Origin: an uncultured Saprospiraceae bacterium
GTDB lineage: Bacteria > Bacteroidota > Bacteroidia > Chitinophagales > Saprospiraceae
Direction: 5' to 3'
Assembly (NCBI GenBank): GCA_937928405.1
Contig: CALFWZ010000042.1
Coordinates: 1-61,710, forward strand
Length of the DNA stretch: 61,710 bases
Shown: piece by piece, positions 48,816 through 57,191 of the stretch
How the letters are laid out: every line of letters starts with the position of its first letter
Numbering within the stretch: the first letter of the stretch is position 1
Notes under the pieces: model-generated
What the model was told of the DNA's origin: nothing
The model's database searches: none
The model's input: only the letters and a program-made list of their open reading frames with translations
Position numbers and translations under genes: made by a program

Positions 48816-50807
48816 ATGAAAACAATCTACGCACTATTAATTGGAATTAATAAATACCATAATCCGCAAAATAATCTAGGTGGTTGTGTCAGAGATGTTC
48901 TATCGATCCAAGCTTATTTTGAAACCCATTTTAATAATGAAAATCACAGCTTTGTTCCTTTGGTTCTGACTGACCAAAATGCGACAAGAGCGAATATTAT
49001 AGCTGGGTTTGACCATTTTAAGCATGCGAAAGATGGAGATGCCTGTTTGTTACATTATTCTGGTCATGGCTCCTATTGTCCGTCCCCAAAAGAATTCGCA
49101 CATTTAGATGTAAATGGAAAACACCAAACGTTGGTCTGCCATGATAGTAGGACGGAAGACGGACGAGACCTTTTGGATAAAGAACTATCCTATCTAATCT
49201 GGAAAGCGACAAAAGATAAAGACCTGCATTTTTTGGCTATCATGGATTGTTGTCATGCCGGGTCAAATATTCGAGGTGACTATGTTTTAGCCCGTCGTTT
49301 TCCCAATGAGGGTAAATTGGAAAGTCCACTGGCTAATTATTTGGGAATTGAAGATTATTCCGTGAATGAGATTGGCCAATATACCCCACCGGTTGGCCAT
49401 CATATTCATCTGGCAGCAGCCAGTGCCCTAGAAACGGCTAAGGAAGTTTTTTTTCAAGGAGAGCCAAGAGGCGTTTTTACTTTCTGTTTGCTTGAACTAC
49501 TCAAAGAAACACAAAATCAGATTTCTTACAGTGAATTAATTAATCGAGTTCGAATACGTATTAGAAATGTGGTCCGTGGACAATCTCCCCAACTCGAAGT
49601 AACGCGACCTCATTATAATAGCCTAGGATTTCTTTCAGATGGAGTCATACAAAATTTTTCTTATCTGGTTGCTTTTGAACAATCCAAAAATAGTTGGATC
49701 TTACATGCAGGTGCGCTACATGGAGTCGCTGCTCCCAACCAACGAGGCACTACAATTTTACAGTTAGAAAATAGTGTGCAAAAAGTCCAAGTAGAAACAG
49801 TCTTCCCCCATTATTCTATTGTCAATAATCTTGACCCATTAGATAGAAAGAAAACCTATAAAGCGAAACTTAAAAGTCAACCTTTTAAAACAATATCCAT
49901 TGGATTCGATTTAGAAAATGATCCAAAGGGTGAAAAAATAATGAGGGACACCTTAGGCAATTATCAACCAATCCGTTTTGAAATAAATGATGATCCGAAA
50001 AACTGCCAGTTCTTGATTCATGCCAAACAAGAACATTATTTTATGACTAGCTTAGATGCCATTTCTCATGCAAACACCATAAAAAAAGGAAGGTCTATCC
50101 ATAATATTCATTCACTTTTTAAAAAAATAAAAAACTATGATGTTGAATCTGCTAGAGAATTTTTTCGTTGCGTTGAAAAACTAGCCAAGTGGATTCATGT
50201 ATTGGAATTAGGTCCGTCAAATACCAGCATACAAGCATCTGAAATTAAAGTTAACTTTTCAAAAACCATCAGCCATCCAACGCAACAAGATACCATTCCT
50301 ATACAAGAATGTGATATTCGAGAAAACCCTCAGCTTAATTATGAACAGTATGAAGGTAGTTGGTGTCGTCCTGCTTTTAAGTTGAATTTAGAAAATAAAG
50401 GAAAACGGGATCTTTGGGTAAGTCTACTTTATTTGAGTAGTGATTATGGAATTAGTAATATATTGATTTCAAAACAAAAGCTAGCGCCTGGACAAAATGT
50501 ATCAGCTTCCTATGTCACAAGTGAAACAAGAAAATTTATCATTCCAGTTCAATTGGAAGATCATTACTTAGTACATGGTATAGATACGATTCAAGAATAT
50601 TTAAAAGTGTTTATTTGTACAGAGGAATTTGAGACAGGGCATTTTAATCAGAAAGCTGTGCCTTTTGATCGCTTTTTAGAACGCAATCAACGCAGTCTTG
50701 GTTTTGAGACTAGCGCAGATAAACCGGATTGGAGGACCCAGGAAATTGGATTTACGATTCATCGAGATAAGGAGTCATTACCGGCGAATTTAAAACCCAT
50801 GAAGTAG
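48816..50807 (+). CDS. Caspase family (peptidase C14 / metacaspase-like) protein
   Basis: A 663-residue cytoplasmic protein. The N-terminal caspase domain (about 1-255) has the opening YALLIGINKYHNPQNNLGGC, the catalytic His84 in YSGHGS and Cys146 in MDCCHAGS. The arrangement and the preceding Asp144 suggest metacaspase-like basic specificity. Residues about 280-480 are of unknown type. The C-terminal about 150 residues (LENKGKRDLWVSLLYLSSDYGISNIL...LKVFICTEEF) resemble the beta-rich DUF4384-like tail common in bacterial caspase proteins. It closes the sigma / kinase / regulator series. Its targets are unknown. Confidence 0.88.
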   Translation: MKTIYALLIGINKYHNPQNNLGGCVRDVLSIQAYFETHFNNENHSFVPLVLTDQNATRANIIAGFDHFKHAKDGDACLLHYSGHGSYCPSPKEFAHLDVNGKHQTLVCHDSRTEDGRDLLDKELSYLIWKATKDKDLHFLAIMDCCHAGSNIRGDYVLARRFPNEGKLESPLANYLGIEDYSVNEIGQYTPPVGHHIHLAAASALETAKEVFFQGEPRGVFTFCLLELLKETQNQISYSELINRVRIRIRNVVRGQSPQLEVTRPHYNSLGFLSDGVIQNFSYLVAFEQSKNSWILHAGALHGVAAPNQRGTTILQLENSVQKVQVETVFPHYSIVNNLDPLDRKKTYKAKLKSQPFKTISIGFDLENDPKGEKIMRDTLGNYQPIRFEINDDPKNCQFLIHAKQEHYFMTSLDAISHANTIKKGRSIHNIHSLFKKIKNYDVESAREFFRCVEKLAKWIHVLELGPSNTSIQASEIKVNFSKTISHPTQQDTIPIQECDIRENPQLNYEQYEGSWCRPAFKLNLENKGKRDLWVSLLYLSSDYGISNILISKQKLAPGQNVSASYVTSETRKFIIPVQLEDHYLVHGIDTIQEYLKVFICTEEFETGHFNQKAVPFDRFLERNQRSLGFETSADKPDWRTQEIGFTIHRDKESLPANLKPMK

Positions 50808-50853
50808 ATAACATTCAGAAATTCTATCTACCATAACCCACGCTCCCCACCCC

Positions 50854-50900
50854 ACAAAAAAACAGCCGACCCAAAATAAATTGGATCGGCTGATGTTTTT
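50854..50900. terminator. Bidirectional terminator between convergent genes
   Basis: CAGCCGA-c-CCAA pairs with TTGG-a-TCGGCTG (50863-50892). T runs flank it on both strands. It serves the RRM gene on the minus strand and the caspase gene on the plus strand. Confidence 0.8.
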
Positions 50901-50917
50901 TCTAATTAGTTCGGTAA

Positions 50918-51262
50918 TTACCGTCGGTTGTATCCACCGCCGCCGCCGTAGCCGCCGCCGTAACCTCCGCCTCCGCGGTTGCCACCACCACCATAACCAC
51001 CTCGGTTATTGTTTCTAGGTGCACGTGGTTCTGCTTTCTTAACAACGATGGTTCTGCCATCGAATTCTTGATCGTTTAAAGCGTCAATAGCACTTTGCGC
51101 TTCGTCATCATTTGGCATCTCAACGAAACCAAATCCTTTAGATCGGCCAGTTTCGCGATCCATTACAATTTTCACTGTGTCCACTTCTCCATAACCTTCA
51201 AACAAGGTCCGTAACGTACTCTCTTGAGTATCGTAGTTCATTTTTGCTACAAAAATGTTCAT
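50918..51262 (-). CDS. RNA-binding protein with RRM domain and Gly/Tyr/Arg-rich tail
   Basis: A 114-residue protein. Residues 1-82 form a single RRM with RNP2 (MNIFVAKMNY) and RNP1 (KGFGFVEM). The tail, from about 85, is a low-complexity RGG/YGGG stretch. Such proteins are common in Bacteroidetes and cyanobacteria and bind single-stranded RNA; many are cold-inducible. The gene is monocistronic with its own terminator. The GC-rich tail (50920-51000) stands out locally but is just glycine codons. Confidence 0.95.
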   Translation of the reverse strand: MNIFVAKMNYDTQESTLRTLFEGYGEVDTVKIVMDRETGRSKGFGFVEMPNDDEAQSAIDALNDQEFDGRTIVVKKAEPRAPRNNNRGGYGGGGNRGGGGYGGGYGGGGGYNRR

Positions 51263-51548
51263 AAAAAAAAATTAAAATAAATAATAAAAAATCAGAAGAG
51301 AAATCATTGTGGAGGAAAGAAGTGCTAAGAAATAACAAAGACTAAAATTCAATACAAGGAGATACTCGTCTAAAAATAACATAACAAAGGTAAGGATAAA
51401 ACCATTACCATGAAAGGGCTAAAATGGAATCAAGGGTTTATTTAAGTTAAATAACTGTTAATCAGCTTTTTATATTTGAAATATTTTTTCTTTTATAGAC
51501 ATTCTGCCTACTTTTTTTCAATATGGTCGTTAAATAGTGCCTTTACCT

Positions 51549-52214
51549 TTAAAATCCAAAATCAAACCCTCCCATCATATTTTTTAATTCTTCTGGACTT
51601 TTTTCCTCATAATCCGCTGGAATTTGGAAGACCTGCGAAACATCCAATTTAGCATCCGTGGACTGAGCGGTAAAGGTCATTCGCATCCCATTATTATCAA
51701 TCGTATACTGCATTGGCCAGCCTTCTAATCCCGCAAATAACTTCACAAAATATGGATGTCTGGCTTTGATTTTGTTGGTTACATAAGCCGTTAAAGTGGT
51801 GCCTTCCGGAGCGGTCATCACCGCCTGATAACATGGATAGCCTGCGACGGTTTTTACTTCGTCTCGGTTATAAGTAATTTGATACGTTTTTTTAGAATTT
51901 GCTTTTGGAAGTGAGTCCGCTAAAACTTTCACTTTCTTCCCCATCATATTAAAGAGTGATACGTGCGTTTTTTTGTCTAAATCACTTATCGTAGCCATCT
52001 GGAATACCCCCCCCATCGCGTTGAGTTCCAATTTATGCAAAGCATCGTCAAAAAAAAGCTGCATTTCCATTCCTTCCAACATTCGAGTCCCAGCTTTTTT
52101 GCTTTTCACCTCTGTAATCTTATAAACGATTTGTCCCTTTTTCATTTTTTTCTGTGCCATTAATCCAGCACTAAAAAACAAAAACAGTATTAATACAGAT
52201 ATTCTATTTTTCAT
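51549..52214 (-). CDS. Exported DUF4412-like protein
   Basis: A 221-residue protein with a signal peptide (ISVLILFLFFSAGLMAQ). The mature part starts GQIVYKITEVKSKKAG and carries beta strands with ITYNRDEVKTVAGYPCYQAVM, a pattern typical of DUF4412/GLPGLI-type periplasmic proteins. The tail is rich in Gly/Met/Phe (MMGGFDFGF). Function is unknown. It is monocistronic; the 286 bases upstream of the RRM gene contain no other gene. Confidence 0.65.
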   Translation of the reverse strand: MKNRISVLILFLFFSAGLMAQKKMKKGQIVYKITEVKSKKAGTRMLEGMEMQLFFDDALHKLELNAMGGVFQMATISDLDKKTHVSLFNMMGKKVKVLADSLPKANSKKTYQITYNRDEVKTVAGYPCYQAVMTAPEGTTLTAYVTNKIKARHPYFVKLFAGLEGWPMQYTIDNNGMRMTFTAQSTDAKLDVSQVFQIPADYEEKSPEELKNMMGGFDFGF

Positions 52215-52390
52215 GTTTTATAATTATCAAATTTTCAACATTCCGTTCTCTCTATAAACGCTCTTAAATCTTATTTATTTAATCCAAACTTTAAAAAAAA
52301 ACTCACTAGTTCTTGTTAGCTAACATTGCGTTTTAAACAAAAAGTGATATTAAGTTAGGCACCGTTCTGTGTATCAAGTCATAGTCATTT

Positions 52391-52455
52391 CGCTCCTACG
52401 GAGCTTGCCAATCCTGCTTTTGCCTTTGTTATTAACTTATCGCTCCTTTGGAGCT
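52391..52455. repeat. Two CGCTCC-N-GGAGCT mini-hairpins
   Basis: CGCTCCTACGGAGCT (52391-52405) and CGCTCCTTTGGAGCT (52441-52455) each form a 5-bp stem with a short loop, 50 bases apart. They resemble REP-like elements seen scattered in Bacteroidetes intergenic DNA. They lie in the gene-free stretch 52215-52561. Confidence 0.6.
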
Positions 52456-52561
52456 TTCAATTGATGCAATTTATTCTAATAGTTACAACTTTATGTCACT
52501 TTTTGCCTAGAACTCTATGCCTGCCAACACGATCTAACACACTAGCTCAAAACCCAAACGC

Positions 52562-53107
52562 TCACACCACCCACTCATCCCGATATTTGAGAAAAATTTC
52601 CGCTAAATTTCTAGCATCATCAATCCCACGGTGTTTAGTTCCTAACGCCTCGATCCCTTCCGTCCGTAAAGCTCTCGACATACTACACGAGCGATGCAAA
52701 CGCTTCATTTCTTGATATTGTTGCTTGATATTCAGATGTTTCTCTACCCATTCCCACTCTAAGTCATGGAGTTGACAATCTTGAATGAGTTGTTTACGAT
52801 CAAAGCTTCCCCACGAACACAATACATATTCTTCTTCGTCAAAAAAACCAACCCATTCCTGAAATGATTCTATCACTCGCGGAAAAGTTTCTGACCGATT
52901 AATCAAAATCTGATCAATGGAGGTAAGTTCATAACAGTAAGCAGATAAAGTTGGGTGTAAAATCGGTCGGATAAATTTATTGAATTCTCCCAGTTGTTCG
53001 CCAAAACGATTCATCATCACAGCCCCAATTTCTATCGTCTCCTGGATATAATCATCGCTCTTAAAATCCCAGCAAGTGGCCTCCAGGTCGTATATGATAA
53101 AATTCAC
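52562..53107 (-). CDS. DEDDh 3'-5' exonuclease (ERI-1/KapD-like)
   Basis: A 181-residue protein. The DEDD residues are in view: Asp7 and Glu9 in IYDLEATC, IEIGAV, a conserved WGSFDRKQL with Asp, and the His/Asp pair in KHRGIDDARNLA. The length and CSWGSFD motif fit the ERI-1-like inhibitor-of-KinA (KapD) branch rather than DnaQ. Likely substrates are RNA or DNA 3' ends. The gene stands alone between gene-free stretches. Confidence 0.88.
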   Translation of the reverse strand: MNFIIYDLEATCWDFKSDDYIQETIEIGAVMMNRFGEQLGEFNKFIRPILHPTLSAYCYELTSIDQILINRSETFPRVIESFQEWVGFFDEEEYVLCSWGSFDRKQLIQDCQLHDLEWEWVEKHLNIKQQYQEMKRLHRSCSMSRALRTEGIEALGTKHRGIDDARNLAEIFLKYRDEWVV

Positions 53108-53212
53108 GGTCTTTCTTTTTGAAAATAAGGGATTACGGTTTGAGAATCTGCCGTTTTTGCGGCGTTATTGCAGGAAGGAATTTGTCAATCATTCATTGCT
53201 CAACAAATCAGC

Positions 53213-53232
53213 GACCTGCCTGAAGGCAGGCA
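53213..53232. repeat. Short palindrome CCTGCCTGAAGGCAGG
   Basis: An inverted repeat with GCCT / AGGC arms related to the TGCCTGCCGGCAGGCA palindrome at 48051-48066. It is part of the short dispersed intergenic repeats. Confidence 0.45.
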
Positions 53233-53254
53233 AGTTCAACATTTCAACAAACTA

Positions 53255-53476
53255 TTAACTACCAATAGTTTCAAAACTGGTAATCTTAACCGGCGTTCCC
53301 CACATAAACATAGAAACAGATTCTTGTACTGGACGTGCGTTTACGGTCACTTGGGCTCCCTTTGTTTTTAATTGCTCAGGCATATTGATTGGACGATATT
53401 CTTTCCCATTATTGGCTACGATTCCCCAACATCCCATGCCTAAATTTTGGTAAACTACTTTTCCTGTAATCGTCAT
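53255..53476 (-). CDS. Small conserved beta-barrel-like protein
   Basis: A 73-residue protein without a signal peptide. The pattern GCWGIVANNGKEYRPINMPEQLK...VTVNARPVQESVSMFMWGTPVKI matches a small stand-alone beta domain found in many bacteria, often in secreted versions, with no assigned function. It starts 3 bases after the stop of the LexA-like gene, so the two are co-transcribed. Confidence 0.7.
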   Translation of the reverse strand: MTITGKVVYQNLGMGCWGIVANNGKEYRPINMPEQLKTKGAQVTVNARPVQESVSMFMWGTPVKITSFETIGS

Positions 53477-53479
53477 TTT

Positions 53480-54322
53480 TTAATCTTTTTTATCCAGTGC
53501 CTTCCCGACCGTCATATTGAGGTTTTGGATGGACTGGCCTTGTTTAGTAATAATCGTTTTCAATTGGCGCATCTCTTCATGCAACGAATTTTGAATATTC
53601 TGAGGGCTTGGCAGGAACGGGCTAATCTTTGCACGAACGTACCAAATCTCTCGGATATCCCCTAAGTTAACGGTATAGTCCTCGTAAAAGTTGTTATCTG
53701 AATGAAGTACCAACTGACTATTCGCTTTCAGGTTATTGGTTATTCTTTTGACTACCACATCGCCTCGGGTCACAATGACATAGACATAATTGTCTTTCAT
53801 CGCATTTTCGTAGAGGGTCGGTTCTAAAAAACTGCAGATCACTTTATCTCCTTCAAAAAGCGTTGGTTCCATACTATCACCAGAAACGTCAAAAGACCGG
53901 TGCGTTCCAATTTTATATTTATAGTCGGGTAAGGTAAAAGTGGGTAAATCTTGAATATAGGTTGGATCTGAAGTCTCCGCGGCATATCCGGCTTGGGCAG
54001 GTATGGGTACATGAACGATTCGTTCGTCTTCTTGCGCATTTGTCACGATGGTCAGCACACGAAAAGACTTATGATCCTCCTCGGTCATAAACATCGGACC
54101 TTCGCCTGTGTAGATATAAACAGGGTTGATTTTATACTTCTCAACCGCTTTTCGTAGCAATTCTATAGTCACATCTCGTCTTCCTTTTAGAATTTCACTC
54201 AAACTTTGAGGTAGATACTCCAATGAAATTGCAAACTGTCTACTTGAACGAACCCGATTGTCTTCGCGCAATTTGTTGTGACACTTAATAAAACGTTTTG
54301 TGATAATGCTTGTACCGCCCAT
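53480..54322 (-). CDS. LexA-like S24 family repressor
   Basis: A 280-residue protein. The N-terminal helix-turn-helix (about 25-65, FAISLEYLPQSLSEILKGRRD) is of the XRE/CI type. The C-terminal S24/LexA autoprotease domain carries the catalytic Ser150 in DVSGDSMEPTL and Lys192 in VVVKRI. A further helical tail (about 235-280) may dimerise. It resembles phage-type repressors used as DNA-damage or stress regulators. No phage genes adjoin it. It precedes the small beta-domain gene by 3 bases. Confidence 0.85.
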   Translation of the reverse strand: MGGTSIITKRFIKCHNKLREDNRVRSSRQFAISLEYLPQSLSEILKGRRDVTIELLRKAVEKYKINPVYIYTGEGPMFMTEEDHKSFRVLTIVTNAQEDERIVHVPIPAQAGYAAETSDPTYIQDLPTFTLPDYKYKIGTHRSFDVSGDSMEPTLFEGDKVICSFLEPTLYENAMKDNYVYVIVTRGDVVVKRITNNLKANSQLVLHSDNNFYEDYTVNLGDIREIWYVRAKISPFLPSPQNIQNSLHEEMRQLKTIITKQGQSIQNLNMTVGKALDKKD

Positions 54323-54560
54323 AAATTATAATCTAGATTCAGAATGAATGGTAAAGATAAGTCTTTTGGTGATAGAAATGTGATTTATTTGTGAATATTC
54401 TTAATAAAATCACTATTTTAATTAGACTTTATCCAGTTTACAGAGAGTTGGAACAAGATTGAATAGGCAATATTGATTTAAGGGTCTAATAAGATAAGCC
54501 TTTTCGATGGTTATAAAATAAAAAAGTCGCGTTAAGATTTGAGCGAAAGAAAGACTGTTT

Positions 54561-54842
54561 TTAACGCTCCATTTGATCAATTTTATCCATCATATTAGAT
54601 AATTTTGCTTCTAATCGATGTTTGGTCAACATCACCCTTAAAACATAAAATAATCCGACCGGAATTACCAATAATAAGGTCCATTTAATCATGCTATGTG
54701 TGTGCCAGAGATATAGGTACAGTAAAAAAATAACAACTCCCTTCAATGCTTGAATTCGCAGGCGATGATAAAGATAACTTCGAGTGGTATTTGCTGCTTG
54801 TTGAACCTCATTTTTAATCTGGTATAATGGTTTTGGTTTCAT
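54561..54842 (-). CDS. Small membrane protein of unknown function
   Basis: A 93-residue protein. It has a charged N-terminus with a helical segment (NEVQQAANTTRSYLYHRLRIQ), two membrane helices (about 34-46 and 53-70) and a charged coiled-coil-like C-terminus ending KIDQMER. No family is recognised. Gene-free stretches lie on both sides (54323-54560 and 54843-55305). Confidence 0.55.
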   Translation of the reverse strand: MKPKPLYQIKNEVQQAANTTRSYLYHRLRIQALKGVVIFLLYLYLWHTHSMIKWTLLLVIPVGLFYVLRVMLTKHRLEAKLSNMMDKIDQMER

Positions 54843-55085
54843 AAAAATTGGATGAAATTAGTGTCTAAATAAAAGTAGAGACATTAGGCTCCTTTCGGAA
54901 ACTTTCCGTGCATTTCTCAATAAATTATTTTTTGGATTTCTTGAAGGGAGTTTTAAAACGCACCTCAATATATATAATAAATTTTAAATATCAAAATCCA
55001 TTAGAATTCCTGAATAATTGGTTTCCAAATATTACTAATCCGAATCAAGGGTTGGAAGTAAATATATGAATCAAAGAAGTATCAC

Positions 55086-55148
55086 CTTTTGGTCGCCGCT
55101 TGCTCTCCGCTATCGCCTGCTGCCGGCAGAAGAGCAAGCAGCTAGAGG
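55086..55148. repeat. REP-like inverted repeat
   Basis: GCTTGCTCT (55098-55106) and AGAGCAAGC (55131-55139) are perfect arms around a CTGCTGCCGGCAG core. Outer CTTTTG/CAAAAG words extend the stem. It lies upstream of folD in the gene-free stretch 54843-55305. Confidence 0.55.
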
Positions 55149-55269
55149 CAAAAGCATTTTTTAATATAATTTTTTATCGTTAAGTGAGAATTCAACCTCT
55201 GATTCAGATTACTAGTAAAAATCCCGAAAATACTTGCTCTTCCGCTCGTCGTCTTCAGTCTAGAAATTG

Positions 55270-55277
55270 TACCTTTG
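55270..55277 (+). promoter_or_regulatory. -7 promoter box of folD
   Basis: TACCTTTG, an exact TAnnTTTG match, ends 28 bases before the folD ATG at 55306. The -33 TTG is unclear. Confidence 0.5.
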
Positions 55278-55305
55278 CGGCCATCACCATCAGCTTTTAA
55301 TTAAT

Positions 55306-56187
55306 ATGAAATTAATCGACGGTCGTCAACTGGCCAAAACCATTAAAGGAGAAATTGCAGAAACAGTAGCCGCATATGTCGCAGAAGGAAATCGCCCTCC
55401 ACATTTGGCAGCTGTGCTCATAGGTGCCGATCCTGCCTCTAAAGTATATGTTCGTAATAAAGTAAAAAGCTGCGAAAAAGTCGGCTTCCACTCCACCTTA
55501 ATCGAACGTGGTCCAGAAACCACCGAAAGTGAGTTACTCGAGATCGTAGATAAACTTAATCAAGATCCAGAGATTGATGGGTTTATCGTGCAACTACCGC
55601 TCCCTAAGCATATTAACGAACAAAAGATAACCCTTGCCATTGATCCCAAAAAGGATGTAGATGGTTTCCATCCTACTAATTTTGGCCGTATGGCACAAGG
55701 ATTACCGGCATATTTACCAGCCACCCCTTTTGGAATTGTTCAAATGCTTGACCGAAATAACATTGACATTTCTGGAAAAGAATGCGTTGTACTTGGAAGA
55801 AGTAATATTGTTGGAACCCCCATCAGCATCCTCCTTTCTCGTAAAGCCAACCCTGGAAATGCCACCGTGGTACTATGTCATAGCCGAACTCAAAATGTAG
55901 CGGAACACACCCGTCGTGCCGATATCCTCATCGTTGCACTGGGCATTCCGGAATACGTAACAGCAGATATGGTCAAAGAAGGAGCCGTAGTGATCGACGT
56001 TGGCATCAACCGAGTAGATGATGCTTCTCGCGAAAGAGGCTACCGTCTTGCTGGTGACGTAAAATTTGACGAAGTTGCCCCAAAATGTAGCTATATCACA
56101 CCGGTACCGGGAGGGGTCGGTCCGATGACGGTCACCGCCTTATTGATGAATACCTTAAAATCTTGTCGAAATGAGGTCTATGAATAA
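55306..56187 (+). CDS. folD: Bifunctional methylene-THF dehydrogenase / methenyl-THF cyclohydrolase
   Basis: A 293-residue protein from the ATG at 55306; an upstream frame from 55267 would cover the promoter box. Catalytic Tyr48 and Lys52 sit in VYVRNKVKS, matching the YxxxK pair of FolD. Other signatures are DGFIVQLPLP, PKKDVDGFHP, VLGRSNIVGTP and the C-terminal PVPGGVGPMT. It interconverts 5,10-methylene-THF and 10-formyl-THF in the cytoplasm, supplying one-carbon units. The prmA gene follows 93 bases downstream. Confidence 0.97.
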   Translation: MKLIDGRQLAKTIKGEIAETVAAYVAEGNRPPHLAAVLIGADPASKVYVRNKVKSCEKVGFHSTLIERGPETTESELLEIVDKLNQDPEIDGFIVQLPLPKHINEQKITLAIDPKKDVDGFHPTNFGRMAQGLPAYLPATPFGIVQMLDRNNIDISGKECVVLGRSNIVGTPISILLSRKANPGNATVVLCHSRTQNVAEHTRRADILIVALGIPEYVTADMVKEGAVVIDVGINRVDDASRERGYRLAGDVKFDEVAPKCSYITPVPGGVGPMTVTALLMNTLKSCRNEVYE

Positions 56188-56280
56188 GGATAAAGAATTT
56201 GAAAAGAATAATGAATATTGATTTATTACCCAACAAAAGAGCCAATCAATATTTGATATTCAAAGAGCAATCACACACCT

Positions 56281-57102
56281 ATGGATTATCATCGATTTAC
56301 CTTTAGTACAAAAGAGCCAGAACTACTTCTGGCCTTTATTCAAGACCTACCTTTTGATAGCTTTGAAGTAGAAGAGAATATCCTGCAAGCCTATATACCT
56401 AGTAAAAATCACTCAGAAAAAATACAGCAGGCGTTGGATAGCTTGAAAGAGCAGATGACCTTTACCTACCAACATACCCTGATTCCGTATCAAAACTGGA
56501 ATGCCGTTTGGGAATCCAATTTTAGTCCTATTCGAGTCCAGGACTTTTGCGGGATTAGAGCAGATTTTCATCCTCCATTTGATCCCCCAGTTACGCACGA
56601 AATTCATATTCAACCTAAAATGGCCTTTGGCACTGGCCACCATGCCACTACTTGGATGATGATCGATCAAATGGCAAATTTGGATTTTAAAGGTAAAAAA
56701 GTTCTTGATTACGGGTGCGGAACCGGTATTTTGGCAATTTTAGCTGAAAAAATGGGCGCTTCCGCCATTGATGCTGTGGATATTGAACCACCGGCTGTTG
56801 AGAATACCTTAGAACATCTTACCCTCAATACTTGCACCCAAATCACCACTTACGAAGGAACCCTTGATCAGCTCGCAAATAACCAATATCAAGTAATTTT
56901 AGCGAATATTAATCGAAACGTAATTTTAGCCAGCCTTACTACGTTATATACACAGCTGGAAAAGGACGGATATTTGCTTATATCTGGTTTTATCCAAGCA
57001 GATACTGACCTCCTACAAGAATCTACCCTGCAACAAGGCTTTACGGTCAAAGAAATACAAACTCGTGAAAAATGGATTTGTATGGTCTTAAACAAAAATT
57101 AA
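56281..57102 (+). CDS. prmA: Ribosomal protein L11 methyltransferase
   Basis: A 273-residue protein. An N-terminal ferredoxin-like substrate-recognition domain (1-60) is followed by a linker and a class I SAM-dependent methyltransferase domain. Signature stretches are KMAFGTGHHATTWMM (about 116-128), VLDYGCGTGILAILAEKMGA (motif I, about 140-160) and VILANINRNVIL, the NPPY-like position in PrmA. It methylates L11. It lies in the same direction as folD, probably in the same transcript or with its own promoter in the 93-base gap. Confidence 0.93.
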   Translation: MDYHRFTFSTKEPELLLAFIQDLPFDSFEVEENILQAYIPSKNHSEKIQQALDSLKEQMTFTYQHTLIPYQNWNAVWESNFSPIRVQDFCGIRADFHPPFDPPVTHEIHIQPKMAFGTGHHATTWMMIDQMANLDFKGKKVLDYGCGTGILAILAEKMGASAIDAVDIEPPAVENTLEHLTLNTCTQITTYEGTLDQLANNQYQVILANINRNVILASLTTLYTQLEKDGYLLISGFIQADTDLLQESTLQQGFTVKEIQTREKWICMVLNKN

Positions 57103-57191
57103 GAGACGCCGTAAGATCATTATAAAAGCGGTACAGCCATTATTGATTCACCTGATTCTATGCTGAATAATAACAGCAAAATTTAAATCTT

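Noticed and set aside
50920..51000. GC-rich repetitive stretch as a possible foreign or structural element
   Set aside because: It encodes the Gly/Tyr-rich tail of the RRM protein.
53480..54322. Prophage remnant suggested by the CI/LexA-like repressor
   Set aside because: No integrase, structural or lysis genes are nearby; such S24 regulators are common outside prophages.
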